From NCBI GenBank assembly GCA_040389445.1, contig JAZJZX010000002.1, positions 473,699 through 537,698 on the forward strand: DNA of 64,000 bases, in the 5' to 3' direction. The first letter of the stretch is position 1, and each line of letters starts with the position of its first letter. Under the pieces are notes generated by a model. It had not been told where the DNA came from, made no database searches, and worked only from the letters and a program-made list of their open reading frames with translations. Source of the stretch: UBA5189 sp040389445. Its GTDB lineage: Bacteria > Chloroflexota > Limnocylindria > Limnocylindrales > CSP1-4. Below are positions 8,189 through 16,111 of the stretch, piece by piece. The translations under genes and the position numbers were made by a program.

Positions 8189-9453
8189 CGGGTCCTCAGC
8201 GGTACGCCATCGAGGACGCGGGCAATCCACGACTCCGGGTGCCCGATTTCCTGCGGCGTCGGCAGGGTCACGGGAGAGGACCAGATCCGATCGAGGGCGA
8301 CCCGGCCCCGCGTCTCGGCGACGGCCCGTACGAACGCCTCGCCCCGCCGGTACTGTTCCATCTTGAGGTCCATCCCCGTCAGGCGCAGGAACACTCGCTC
8401 GAGACCGGTGCGCTGGTTGCGCCGTTCATGAAAGCGGGCCGAAATCTGGTCGATCCCCGGGACGAGCCCTCGCCCGACCTCGTCCATGACGTAGTCGCTG
8501 AACCCCTCGAGCAGGCTCATGGCGGCCTGGGTTTCCCGAAACAGCGTTCGCTGCTCGTCGGTCATCAGTCGCTCCATCCAGTGGTCCCCGTTCGATTCGC
8601 CGCGGAGCGTCGCAGCCAGCGCCCTCAGCGCGTCGCGGCCGAGCGAATTCGTGGATCGGCTGAAGAGGACGAGCTGGCGCTCCAGCCGTTCCCCCAGGTA
8701 GGTGCGCAGCCAGGGGTGTCCCTCGAATTCAAAGGCGTGGGTCGCCTCATGGAGCGCGATCCAGGTCCTGAAGGGACCAATCGGGACCCCGAGGGTTCGT
8801 GCCGTCGCCCGGATGTTCTCTTCCACGAAGAGCAGGCGTCCATCCTCAGCCTCGGCGCTCAGGAGGGCGATGTCGTACTGGCCGAGGACGCGCGAGCCCA
8901 TGAAGCCGAGGAGAACACCGAGCTGGCGGCTGGTGACCCAGCGATTGGCGATGACCATCGCGGAAGCCGCGACGCCGCCGCCGGGCCGGACCACCTGCTG
9001 GAGCAGCGGACCCTCGATCAGCGAGATGAGGGCCCGAAATGTCCGGACATTGGCGCGGACCCAGTCCGCCCTGTCCACGACGCTGGCCCGCTCCACGACG
9101 CCCGGCAAGGGCGTTCCCAGCGCCTCGGCCAGCCTGGGTACCACGATACCCATGGCCTCCCGGTAGGCGGCATCGGCCGCGCGAAGCTCAATCGGGGTCA
9201 GACGGTTCGGCATGGCCCGGACGCGATTCACCGCCAACCGCTCGACCTCGTCCCAGTCGACCAGTCCACGGCGAGCAGATCGCTCCGCCCGACGGCCCAG
9301 GAGCGTGGCTGCGATTCCAATCGCGGAGCCGACGAGAAACCCGGCCTGCCAGCGATGATCGGTTGCCCAATCCGGGGCACCCGATGCCCTTCGCCCGTCC
9401 GGGTCGGCGGCGCCGCCACGGCGGGTGTCCGCGGTCGCGTCGGGCCGGATCAT
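8185..9453 (-). CDS. Zinc-dependent metalloprotease of the DUF2342 family
   Basis: 422 residues. The zinc motif ALHEATHAFEFEGHPWL gives HEATH with a downstream His, and the flanking text is typical of DUF2342, a family often annotated as coenzyme F420 biosynthesis-associated or as a 'zicin-like' metallopeptidase. A short hydrophobic stretch (about 38-52) may anchor or pack the N-terminus; there is no signal peptide. The family has no firm biochemical role. It lies in a leftward run after murI (ATG overlaps the murI stop by 4 bp) and before the dehydrogenase (ATGA), so the three are translationally coupled. A link to F420 is suggested only by family annotation; no F420 genes are in the window. 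Confidence 0.85.
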   Translation of the reverse strand: MIRPDATADTRRGGAADPDGRRASGAPDWATDHRWQAGFLVGSAIGIAATLLGRRAERSARRGLVDWDEVERLAVNRVRAMPNRLTPIELRAADAAYREAMGIVVPRLAEALGTPLPGVVERASVVDRADWVRANVRTFRALISLIEGPLLQQVVRPGGGVAASAMVIANRWVTSRQLGVLLGFMGSRVLGQYDIALLSAEAEDGRLLFVEENIRATARTLGVPIGPFRTWIALHEATHAFEFEGHPWLRTYLGERLERQLVLFSRSTNSLGRDALRALAATLRGESNGDHWMERLMTDEQRTLFRETQAAMSLLEGFSDYVMDEVGRGLVPGIDQISARFHERRNQRTGLERVFLRLTGMDLKMEQYRRGEAFVRAVAETRGRVALDRIWSSPVTLPTPQEIGHPESWIARVLDGVPLRTR

Positions 9454-10385
9454 CGGACCGCCTCCACGCTGCGTTCCGTCCCCAGTTCGACCGCCGCCAC
9501 GTCCGGGAACGCGTCGCCGAACATCCTGTCGGCAATCGCCTTGAAGGCGCCGACATCACCGGTGGTGAGCTGAAGATGCGTGGCCGCCGCAAGGCGCTCG
9601 TTCGGTGCCTCGTGACCGGCGGCGCCGGCGTCCGCGGCGGTGCCGCGCGTGCTGCCGGGTGCCTCGAGCCCGTTGATCGCCAGCAGGTCATGGAGCGCAG
9701 ACGCCGTCGCGAATGCTGAGTCCACGATCGCGATTCGGTCCCCGGCGATGGCAGCGATCGTCGAGCGGATCAACGGATAGTGTGTGCAGCCGAGGAGGAG
9801 CGTGTCGATGCGCGCCGACGCCGGCATCGGAAAGATGAACTCGCCGGCAGGGTCACGCTCCCCGAGCAGCGGCGCGAGAGCGAGTTCGACCGCGGCTTCG
9901 ATCTCGCGCCCGCCGAGGTGGCCAGCCTCGACCATCGGCACGAGGGCCGGGGTGGCGTGCTCGTACACCTCGACCGCCGGGTTTTCTTCCTTGATCGCCG
10001 TGAAATAGGCGTGCGACCGGATGGTGGCCGGTGTGGCAATCACCCCCACTCGGCGATTCCGCGTGGTGAGCGCTGCGGTCACGGCTCCAGGCCGGATGAC
10101 ACCCAGGATGGGCAGGTCGTGACGGCGGCGAAGTTCGCCGATTGCGACGGCGGTGGACGTGTTGCAGGCGACGACGATGGCCTTGACGTCGCGCTCCACG
10201 AGCAGATCGACGGCCTCGCGGCTGAACGCAAGCACCTGATCGTCCGAGCGGGTGCCATAGGGAGCTCGCGCGTTGTCACCGAGGTAGATCGTCGATTCGC
10301 CGGGCGAGCGCCGGAGGATCTCGCGGAGGACGGTCAGCCCTCCTACGCCCGAGTCGAAGACACCGATTGGTCGGGGATCGGACAT
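9450..10385 (-). CDS. murI: Glutamate racemase
   Basis: 311 residues from ATG 10385, 7 bp after the upstream stop. The two catalytic cysteines are in VACNTST and LLGCTHYP, and the family start IGVFDSGVGGLTV is clear. The enzyme makes D-glutamate for peptidoglycan. The protein is about 40 residues longer than the typical racemase because of an Ala/Gly-rich segment near 260-285 (between ASALHDLLAIN and the C-terminal helix), which looks like a flexible insertion. Neighbours in the same run are a CpaE-like ATPase and a metalloprotease. The longer reading from 10502 has no ribosome site and overlaps the upstream gene. Confidence 0.93.
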   Translation of the reverse strand: MSDPRPIGVFDSGVGGLTVLREILRRSPGESTIYLGDNARAPYGTRSDDQVLAFSREAVDLLVERDVKAIVVACNTSTAVAIGELRRRHDLPILGVIRPGAVTAALTTRNRRVGVIATPATIRSHAYFTAIKEENPAVEVYEHATPALVPMVEAGHLGGREIEAAVELALAPLLGERDPAGEFIFPMPASARIDTLLLGCTHYPLIRSTIAAIAGDRIAIVDSAFATASALHDLLAINGLEAPGSTRGTAADAGAAGHEAPNERLAAATHLQLTTGDVGAFKAIADRMFGDAFPDVAAVELGTERSVEAVR

Positions 10386-10392
10386 CCCGCCC

Positions 10393-11541
10393 TCAGCGTG
10401 CGCCTGCGCCGACGGCCTGGCGGGCTCCGAGCAGCGCTGCCGCCACGCGCTCGATGTCGTGGCTGACGCCAGCGTCCGGATCCGAGAGCACGAACGGGAC
10501 ACCCTTGTTGTTGGCCGGGACCACCACCCCGCCCTCGGATCGCACGAAATGTTCCGGGACGCGACCCAGCGCCCGGCTCAGATCTGCCGGGTCGATCCCG
10601 CCATTTGCATCGGCCCGATTGACCAGGTACTGAACCTTGGATGCGGAATATCCGATGGCCCGGAAGGTATCGGCAAGGGCGATGGTGTTGTGGATCGTCG
10701 TGGAGTCGTACGTGACGATCTCGAGGATGGTCTCCACCCGGTCCAGCAAGGCCAGGTTGAGTTCGTCGAGAGCGACCGACATGTCGATGATGACGACGTC
10801 ATAGAGCCGGCGCAGCAGGGACAGGACCTTCTCGACATCGCGCGTCGTCACCATCTCGGCCATCTCGATCCTCGGAGGAGCGAGGAGGATGTCGATACCC
10901 GATGGATCCCGCCAGACCACCTCGGTGAGATCTGACTCGACGACGCGATCCGTGGGCAGGTCGAGAATGGACGGCGCGTCGGACGGGACACGCAGCAAGG
11001 AGCGCAGATCGGCGAACTGGATGCTGCCGTCGACCAGCACGGTTCGTCGCCCGAGACGCGCGGCGGCGACGGCGAGATTGAACGCGATGGTCGTCCGACC
11101 CACACCGCCCTTGGGAGCAAAGACCGCGATCGCGTGCGACCGCCCGACGCCCTCGCTGGCCTCCTGATCCTTGCGGACCTGGGTGATCCGGGAAATGAGG
11201 TCGTACCCCGAGAAGGGCATCGAGAGCACGCCGTGAATACCGTGCTCCGGGTCGGCCACGACCGGCTGTTGGGGCACGGTGAGCATGATCACCGGGACCC
11301 TGATCCCACCCTCCCGGAGTCGGCTGACCACCTGATCGGCCTTGACCCGACCCTGCAGGAGCGCATCGACGATGACGACATCCGGGCGGAGTTCGGGAAC
11401 CTGGAGCACGGCCTTGCCGCCATCCGCGATCACATCCACGAGCTTGATCTGGCTTTGGGACATGAGGAGGCCGCGTACGTACTGCGCCACCTGGGGGACA
11501 TCCTCGATGAGCAGGAGGCGGACTTGATCGCTGGCGGCCAT
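10393..11541 (-). CDS. CpaE/TadZ-like protein: receiver domain fused to a MinD/ParA-type ATPase
   Basis: 382 residues. Residues 6-122 form a response-regulator receiver domain (IEDV acidic pocket, phospho-acceptor Asp59 in VIVDALLQG). Residues 137-375 form a MinD/ParA-type domain. Its deviant Walker A reads KGGVGRTT: the signature Lys144 is present but the P-loop Lys is Arg149, so ATP hydrolysis may be weak. CpaE/TadZ proteins place type IV (Tad) pili or act in polar localisation, but no pilus genes are in this window. The start at ATG 11541 is favoured over TTG 11550 because TACCTT lies exactly 7 nt before it. The gene heads the run cpaE-like, murI, DUF2342, dehydrogenase. Confidence 0.8.
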   Translation of the reverse strand: MAASDQVRLLLIEDVPQVAQYVRGLLMSQSQIKLVDVIADGGKAVLQVPELRPDVVIVDALLQGRVKADQVVSRLREGGIRVPVIMLTVPQQPVVADPEHGIHGVLSMPFSGYDLISRITQVRKDQEASEGVGRSHAIAVFAPKGGVGRTTIAFNLAVAAARLGRRTVLVDGSIQFADLRSLLRVPSDAPSILDLPTDRVVESDLTEVVWRDPSGIDILLAPPRIEMAEMVTTRDVEKVLSLLRRLYDVVIIDMSVALDELNLALLDRVETILEIVTYDSTTIHNTIALADTFRAIGYSASKVQYLVNRADANGGIDPADLSRALGRVPEHFVRSEGGVVVPANNKGVPFVLSDPDAGVSHDIERVAAALLGARQAVGAGAR

Positions 11542-11548
11542 TGCGGTC

Positions 11549-11554
11549 AAGGTA
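11549..11554 (-). promoter_or_regulatory. -10 element of a probable leaderless promoter (cpaE-like gene)
   Basis: TACCTT on the minus strand, 7 nt before ATG 11541, directly after the stop of the methyltransferase gene. No Shine-Dalgarno is present for this gene. Confidence 0.45.
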
Positions 11555-12352
11555 TCACGGGCCGTCGGGCCGTCGGGCGACCATCACGACTCGACCATCC
11601 CCGGGTTCGAGTGGCGCAAGGCTGTAGTCACCCGCGATGACCTCGACCTCGAGCCCCGCGTCCTCGGCATACAGGCGAAGGTCCTCCGCCGACAGCAGCT
11701 GAAGGGCATCCTCGCGCACCCATCGAACCACCGTCCCACCCGGACGAGCCTCATCGAAGATGGTGGTCAGGGTCACCGCACGGGTAGCGCTGTCGTACCA
11801 GGCGGCCGCTGTCTTGACGACGTCGAAGCCCGTGTCCGGATCCGTGCGGACCCACTCGAGACCGAGGCGTCCGTCGAACCGCACCAGATCCTCGGCCAGC
11901 GGCAACCAGGCATCCACGACGGCGATGCCCCCCGGCGCCAGCAGCCCGGCCAGGATGGCGATGGCATGTCGCTGCTCGCGCGGCCTGCCCAAAAGGAGGA
12001 TGGAGTTGAGCGCGATGATGCCGAGGCCGAATGAGCCCGCCCCCGGGATCGGGACCTCGTGCAGGTCGCCCCGGACCAGCCGTACCCGCCGGGCCGTGTC
12101 TGGTCCGGCCGCCTCCGCGCGCCGTTCGGCCCGCGCGATCATCGCCGGATCCAGGTCGACGCCGGTCACGTGGGAGCCGGCGGCCGCGATGGGGACGGCG
12201 ATCCGGCCACTCCCGGAACACAACTCGACCACGGGCCCTTCGGCTCGCGTGGCGAGGGCCAGGTAAAGATCCAGGTCGCCGGGATCGGCCGAGACATCGA
12301 GGTCGTACAGTCGCGCCAGCGACGCGGCCGTCCCGGTTTCCGTGGGATCCAT
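11555..12352 (-). CDS. Class I SAM-dependent methyltransferase
   Basis: 265 residues. The SAM-binding motif I VVELCSGSGRIAVPIA, the acidic motif II (GVDLDPAMI) and the post-I/IV region LVRGDLHEVP are clear, giving a Rossmann-fold methyltransferase of the Methyltransf_25/11 type. The substrate is unknown. The start ATG at 12352 lacks a ribosome site but has TAGGAT 6 nt upstream, which suggests a leaderless mRNA. It is followed 13 bp on by the cpaE-like gene, which seems to have its own promoter. Confidence 0.82.
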   Translation of the reverse strand: MDPTETGTAASLARLYDLDVSADPGDLDLYLALATRAEGPVVELCSGSGRIAVPIAAAGSHVTGVDLDPAMIARAERRAEAAGPDTARRVRLVRGDLHEVPIPGAGSFGLGIIALNSILLLGRPREQRHAIAILAGLLAPGGIAVVDAWLPLAEDLVRFDGRLGLEWVRTDPDTGFDVVKTAAAWYDSATRAVTLTTIFDEARPGGTVVRWVREDALQLLSAEDLRLYAEDAGLEVEVIAGDYSLAPLEPGDGRVVMVARRPDGP

Positions 12353-12358
12353 GTGTCG

Positions 12359-12364
12359 ATCCTA
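12359..12364 (-). promoter_or_regulatory. -10 element of a probable leaderless promoter (methyltransferase)
   Basis: TAGGAT on the minus strand followed by 6 nt and ATG. Same arrangement as at six other genes in this window. Confidence 0.5.
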
Positions 12365-12432
12365 CCCCGTCGCAGGCTGCTGCCGGTCTCCGCGCGTCCG
12401 CAGCACCTCCCGGAGCCTGGACGGCCGATCGG

Positions 12433-13488
12433 TCAGCCCGATCGTCTGGCGAACAAGCCGTCACGACGGCGGACGGCCAATGCCGAGATGGCTTCCAGGG
12501 CTGCTCGGTTCGCGATCATCGCGGTTGATTCTGCCCAGTCGTAGGGTGGCGCCACCTCGACGATGTCCATCCCCGCAAGGTCGACCGAGCTCACGATCTG
12601 GCGCACGGCACGCAAGACTTCCCTGGACAGCATGCCGCCCGGCTCGGGTGTGCCGGTTCCCGGAGCGAGACCCGGATCCACGACATCGATGTCCAGCGAG
12701 AGGTAGATGGAATCGGGGCCGTCGAGCGCCTCGGCGATGGCATCGGCGACGACTGCTTCCGCCCCCCGTTCCTCGATCTCGGTCATGAAGTGGTACCGCA
12801 GTCCGTGCTCTCGCATCCACTCGATCACGTCCGGTGACGGCCAGTAGCCTCGGAGCCCGACCTGCACGAAGTTGCTGCCCTTGACTGCCCCGGATTCGAT
12901 GAGTCGCCGCATCGGGGATCCGTGACTCGCCAGCTGGCCCCACGAGTCCGGGGCGGTATCCGCGTGCGCGTCGAAATGGACGATCCCGATGGCACCCGGA
13001 CGGCGGACTTCCGCGACGGCGGTCGCGGAGGGCCAGGTGATCGAATGATCGCCGCCGAGAACGATCGGAATCGCTCCCGTCTGCGCCACTTCCAGCACCT
13101 TTCGGTAGATCATGGCGTGGGCTCGTTCCCACATCGCCGGCACGATGTTGGCGTCGCCCGCATCGACGACCGTCAGATGGGCAAAGGGCTCGATCCCGAC
13201 CTGGAGCGAATTGAGGGCGCCCGTGCTGTATTGGGCCTCACGGATGGCTCGCGGCCCGAAGCGGGCTCCAGGTCGATGCGTCACCAGATCGTCGAACGGC
13301 GCACCCACGATGGCCACGTCGACCTTCTGCGTACGCAGTTCGGCCGGATCGGTGATCCACGGCAGGTTGGCGAAGGTCGCCGGCCCGACATAGGTAGGCA
13401 AATCGAAGTCCGAGTACACCTCGTACTCGCGGTCCCAGCCGTTCGTGGCCGCAAAGCCACCGGCCTGGTCGTTGGGGCGCTCGCTCAC
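12433..13488 (-). CDS. Agmatinase/arginase-family ureohydrolase
   Basis: 351 residues from GTG 13488, chosen because a perfect GGAGGA lies 6 nt upstream; longer readings to 13593 have none. All manganese-ligand motifs are present: GGDHSI, HFDAHADT and SLDIDVVDPG, with the GTGTPEPGG substrate loop. The family hydrolyses guanidino compounds to urea; agmatinase (agmatine to putrescine) is the best guess from the THRPGARFGP motif, but guanidinobutyrase and guanidinase cannot be excluded. A putrescine product would link to the polyamine transport operon at 57528-63472, though the two are 44 kb apart. The following M20 hydrolase, also leftward, lies upstream. Confidence 0.85.
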   Translation of the reverse strand: MSERPNDQAGGFAATNGWDREYEVYSDFDLPTYVGPATFANLPWITDPAELRTQKVDVAIVGAPFDDLVTHRPGARFGPRAIREAQYSTGALNSLQVGIEPFAHLTVVDAGDANIVPAMWERAHAMIYRKVLEVAQTGAIPIVLGGDHSITWPSATAVAEVRRPGAIGIVHFDAHADTAPDSWGQLASHGSPMRRLIESGAVKGSNFVQVGLRGYWPSPDVIEWMREHGLRYHFMTEIEERGAEAVVADAIAEALDGPDSIYLSLDIDVVDPGLAPGTGTPEPGGMLSREVLRAVRQIVSSVDLAGMDIVEVAPPYDWAESTAMIANRAALEAISALAVRRRDGLFARRSG

Positions 13489-13632
13489 GCGATTCCTCCG
13501 GACGGCCACGCGCATCCGACTGCGGGAGCGGGCCGTACTCGCCAAGGACGCCGCCGGTGCGGAAGCTGCCGTCCAGCGGGGCGCCGCGGGCATCGTAACA
13601 AACGCCCGGGGACGCAGGCGGCGCCGGGCCGA

Positions 13633-14868
13633 TCAGGGCTCGGCGTTGAACTCCCGCCAGGCCGCGTCCACCAGGGACGGGTCGGCGAACAGGTCGTATG
13701 CCGTCTGCGCCACGAGCGTCGCCGCCACGAGCGTCGTCGCATCGGCCGCCGGAGCCGCGGCCGCGTCCCGAAACTCGATCGTGTGACCCGGAGTCGGGTA
13801 CGGCGCAATCGCGAGGTCCGGATGGATGCTCGGACAGACCCATGAGACGTTGGTCATATCCGTGCTGCCGTAGCTGGAATCGTCGCCTTCATCGTGAATG
13901 CCGAGCGCCAGGGCATTGGCCACCCATCGATCGGCCAGGACCCGGTTCGTCCGCATGGTGCGGGAACCGCCGGAATAGGCCAGATCCATCGTCGTCCCGG
14001 ATGCCGTCGCGGCAGCCTCGCACAGGGATCGGAAGCGTTCCTGCATCGCGACCAGATCCGAATCGACGGCGCTCCGGAGCATGAAGCGACCCGCCGTGCG
14101 TTCCGGGATGGTGTTTGCGGCCGTGCCACCCTCGAGGACGATTCCGTGAACGCGCGCGTCGGGTCGAAGCCCCTGGCGCCAGAGCCCGACGGACACGAAC
14201 AGCATGATCAGGGCATCCAGGGCATTGAGGCCCTTCCAAGGATCGGACGCCGCGTGGGCCTGCCGTCCGTGGAACACGACGTCGGCGTCCACCGAAGCGA
14301 GCGGCTCGATATCGACATGATTGCGATCGCACGGGTGATAGAGAAGCGCCGCGTCGATCCCGTCGAACAGGCCGTCCTCGATCATGGTGACCTTGCCACT
14401 CCCCCGCTCCTCCGCGGGTGTTCCGAGGAAGACGATTTCGCCCGCCAGCTCGCCGGCCATCGAGGCGAGCGCAATCGCTGCCCCGACTGCCGACGCCGCC
14501 ATGGTGTTGTGCCCACATCCGTGACCGAGTCCCGGCAGTGCGTCGTATTCCGCGAGAATGCCGACGCGGGGCCCCGGCCCGTCCCGTCCCCCCGCCCGGG
14601 TTGCCCGGATCGCCGTCGCGAGCCGTCCGACGGGGAGTTCGACGCGGAAACCGTGCCTCGCGAGCACCTCGGAACACCATGCGGCAGCCTGGTGCTCCTC
14701 GAAGGCTGGCTCCGGCGACCGATGAATGCGGTGCGAGAGCTCGAGGATCTCTCCCCTGGCGACCTGCACCGCTTCGGCGAGACGCTGCTTCGGGTCGGCG
14801 GCCTGACGAACGGAGCGCTCGGCGCTCGAAGCTGTCATCTGCTCCTCTCCGTTTCCCGAGATCGTCAT
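13633..14868 (-). CDS. M20-family metallo-amidohydrolase/peptidase
   Basis: 411 residues. The M20 metal and catalytic motifs are visible: GHGCGHN, TPAEERGSGK (the catalytic Glu pair) and a dimerisation domain with HAASDPWKG. It most resembles the M20D/AbgB subgroup that cleaves p-aminobenzoyl-glutamate or N-acyl amino acids. ATG 14868 overlaps the upstream stop as ATGA; a second start at 14838 is possible. It is read together with the small membrane protein before it and the ureohydrolase after it, so a role in nitrogen-compound salvage is possible but not shown. Confidence 0.85.
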   Translation of the reverse strand: MTISGNGEEQMTASSAERSVRQAADPKQRLAEAVQVARGEILELSHRIHRSPEPAFEEHQAAAWCSEVLARHGFRVELPVGRLATAIRATRAGGRDGPGPRVGILAEYDALPGLGHGCGHNTMAASAVGAAIALASMAGELAGEIVFLGTPAEERGSGKVTMIEDGLFDGIDAALLYHPCDRNHVDIEPLASVDADVVFHGRQAHAASDPWKGLNALDALIMLFVSVGLWRQGLRPDARVHGIVLEGGTAANTIPERTAGRFMLRSAVDSDLVAMQERFRSLCEAAATASGTTMDLAYSGGSRTMRTNRVLADRWVANALALGIHDEGDDSSYGSTDMTNVSWVCPSIHPDLAIAPYPTPGHTIEFRDAAAAPAADATTLVAATLVAQTAYDLFADPSLVDAAWREFNAEP

Positions 14869-15239
14869 CGTTCCATGGACAACGTGGTCTCGGCAACCAC
14901 CACCATCGCGGTGATGAACAGGGCAAGGGGCAGCTGGAACAGCGACTCAAGCCGCAGGAAGACGAGGAGCATCGCAACGAGACCGGTCCAGATTCCGCGC
15001 CGGACGGCCCGTGTCCACGAGCCTCGGAAGGCGATCCGGCGTTGGCGAGCGAACGGCACGAGCCAGAACAACGGGACCGCCGTCAGCCCGACCGCAACGC
15101 CGATCCCAACGGATCCCACATACCCGGCAGCCGGTACGAGGACCGGATCCTGGGTAAGCACGATCGCCCCCACCACGAACCAGGCAACCACGGCCGCGGC
15201 GAACACGGCAAGATTCCGGCGCCGATCACGAGCCTCCAC
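14865..15239 (-). CDS. Small multi-pass membrane protein of unknown function
   Basis: 124 residues from GTG 15239 with four hydrophobic spans (about 10-28, 35-55, 75-92 and 95-118) joined by short basic loops such as FARQRRIAFR. No family is recognised. It may be translated together with the M20 hydrolase through an ATGA overlap. A TAGACT stands 6 nt before the GTG but also contains the stop codon of the HAD gene, so the promoter reading there is ambiguous. Confidence 0.65.
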   Translation of the reverse strand: MEARDRRRNLAVFAAAVVAWFVVGAIVLTQDPVLVPAAGYVGSVGIGVAVGLTAVPLFWLVPFARQRRIAFRGSWTRAVRRGIWTGLVAMLLVFLRLESLFQLPLALFITAMVVVAETTLSMER

Positions 15240-15248
15240 GCCGCGAGT

Positions 15249-16070
15249 CTAGGCCGTCGCGTGCCGTGTCTGCGCGGGCGGTGGGTCGCTCAACAGGCCG
15301 CCGAGGTCGGACAGCGCCTCGAGCTCAAGGTCCGGCCGCACGCCGGCGGAGCGCTCCGACGTGGGGAGCGGCGTATCCACCTGATGTCCGGTGAGGTAGG
15401 CGGCCCGCCAGCCGGCGGCGACGGCACCGACCACATCCGCGGCCCAATCATCGCCGACGTGCAGGATCGTCGACGGCGCGACGCCCAGCGCTGCCGCCGC
15501 GTACGCAAAGATGCCTCGATGGGGTTTGATGGTCCCGATCCGCTGGGAGACGAAGATGCCGTGCAGGGCGGGCATCCATCCGGCCCCTTCGGCAAACCGG
15601 TCGATGGTGGCTGCCAACGGCCAGTTCGAGAGGATCGCGACACGGAACCCGCGCCCGGCGAGATCGCTGATGACGCGACCACTGGCAGGTGGCGCCGCGA
15701 TCTGGGCGACGAACGCCTCCGAGTAGGCGTCGACAACGGTGGCGACCTCGTCGACCGTACAGCGCCCGGCCGCCGCGTGATCGTCCCATGGCTCGAGCGG
15801 ATCCGGTGGCGTCATGCCCCGCAACCGAGCCAGCACGCGCACGGCGCGCTGCGGAAGCTCCACTTCCCGGTATCTGGGAACCTCCTCCCGGAACTGTCGA
15901 TCGCGTTCCTCGGCCCAAGCCGCGAGGAACGCCGACCTGCCTCCCAGGTCCAGCGCAGCGCAGACCTGGGAGGCCGTTGTCTCCACGACGGATCGCAGCG
16001 TCGAACGGTCGACCGGCACGAGCGTGTTCCCGAAGTCGAGGGTCACGGCGAGAATTCCAGACAGCGGCAT
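15249..16070 (-). CDS. HAD-superfamily hydrolase (HAD-IA)
   Basis: 273 residues. Motif I is LDFGNT (nucleophile Asp; the usual +2 acid/base Asp is replaced by Gly-Asn), motif II is ILSNW, the motif III Lys is in TIKPHRGIF, and motif IV is HVGDDWAADV. The +2 Asp is missing in DFGNT, which occurs in some HAD-IA members but may change activity from phosphatase to another HAD reaction. A helical cap domain sits between motifs I and II. GGAGGA is 4 nt before the ATG. The substrate is unknown. Confidence 0.8.
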   Translation of the reverse strand: MPLSGILAVTLDFGNTLVPVDRSTLRSVVETTASQVCAALDLGGRSAFLAAWAEERDRQFREEVPRYREVELPQRAVRVLARLRGMTPPDPLEPWDDHAAAGRCTVDEVATVVDAYSEAFVAQIAAPPASGRVISDLAGRGFRVAILSNWPLAATIDRFAEGAGWMPALHGIFVSQRIGTIKPHRGIFAYAAAALGVAPSTILHVGDDWAADVVGAVAAGWRAAYLTGHQVDTPLPTSERSAGVRPDLELEALSDLGGLLSDPPPAQTRHATA

Positions 16071-16111
16071 CGGATCCTCCAGGCCGTCGGTGTCGGCGCC
16101 CGGCTTCCTTT

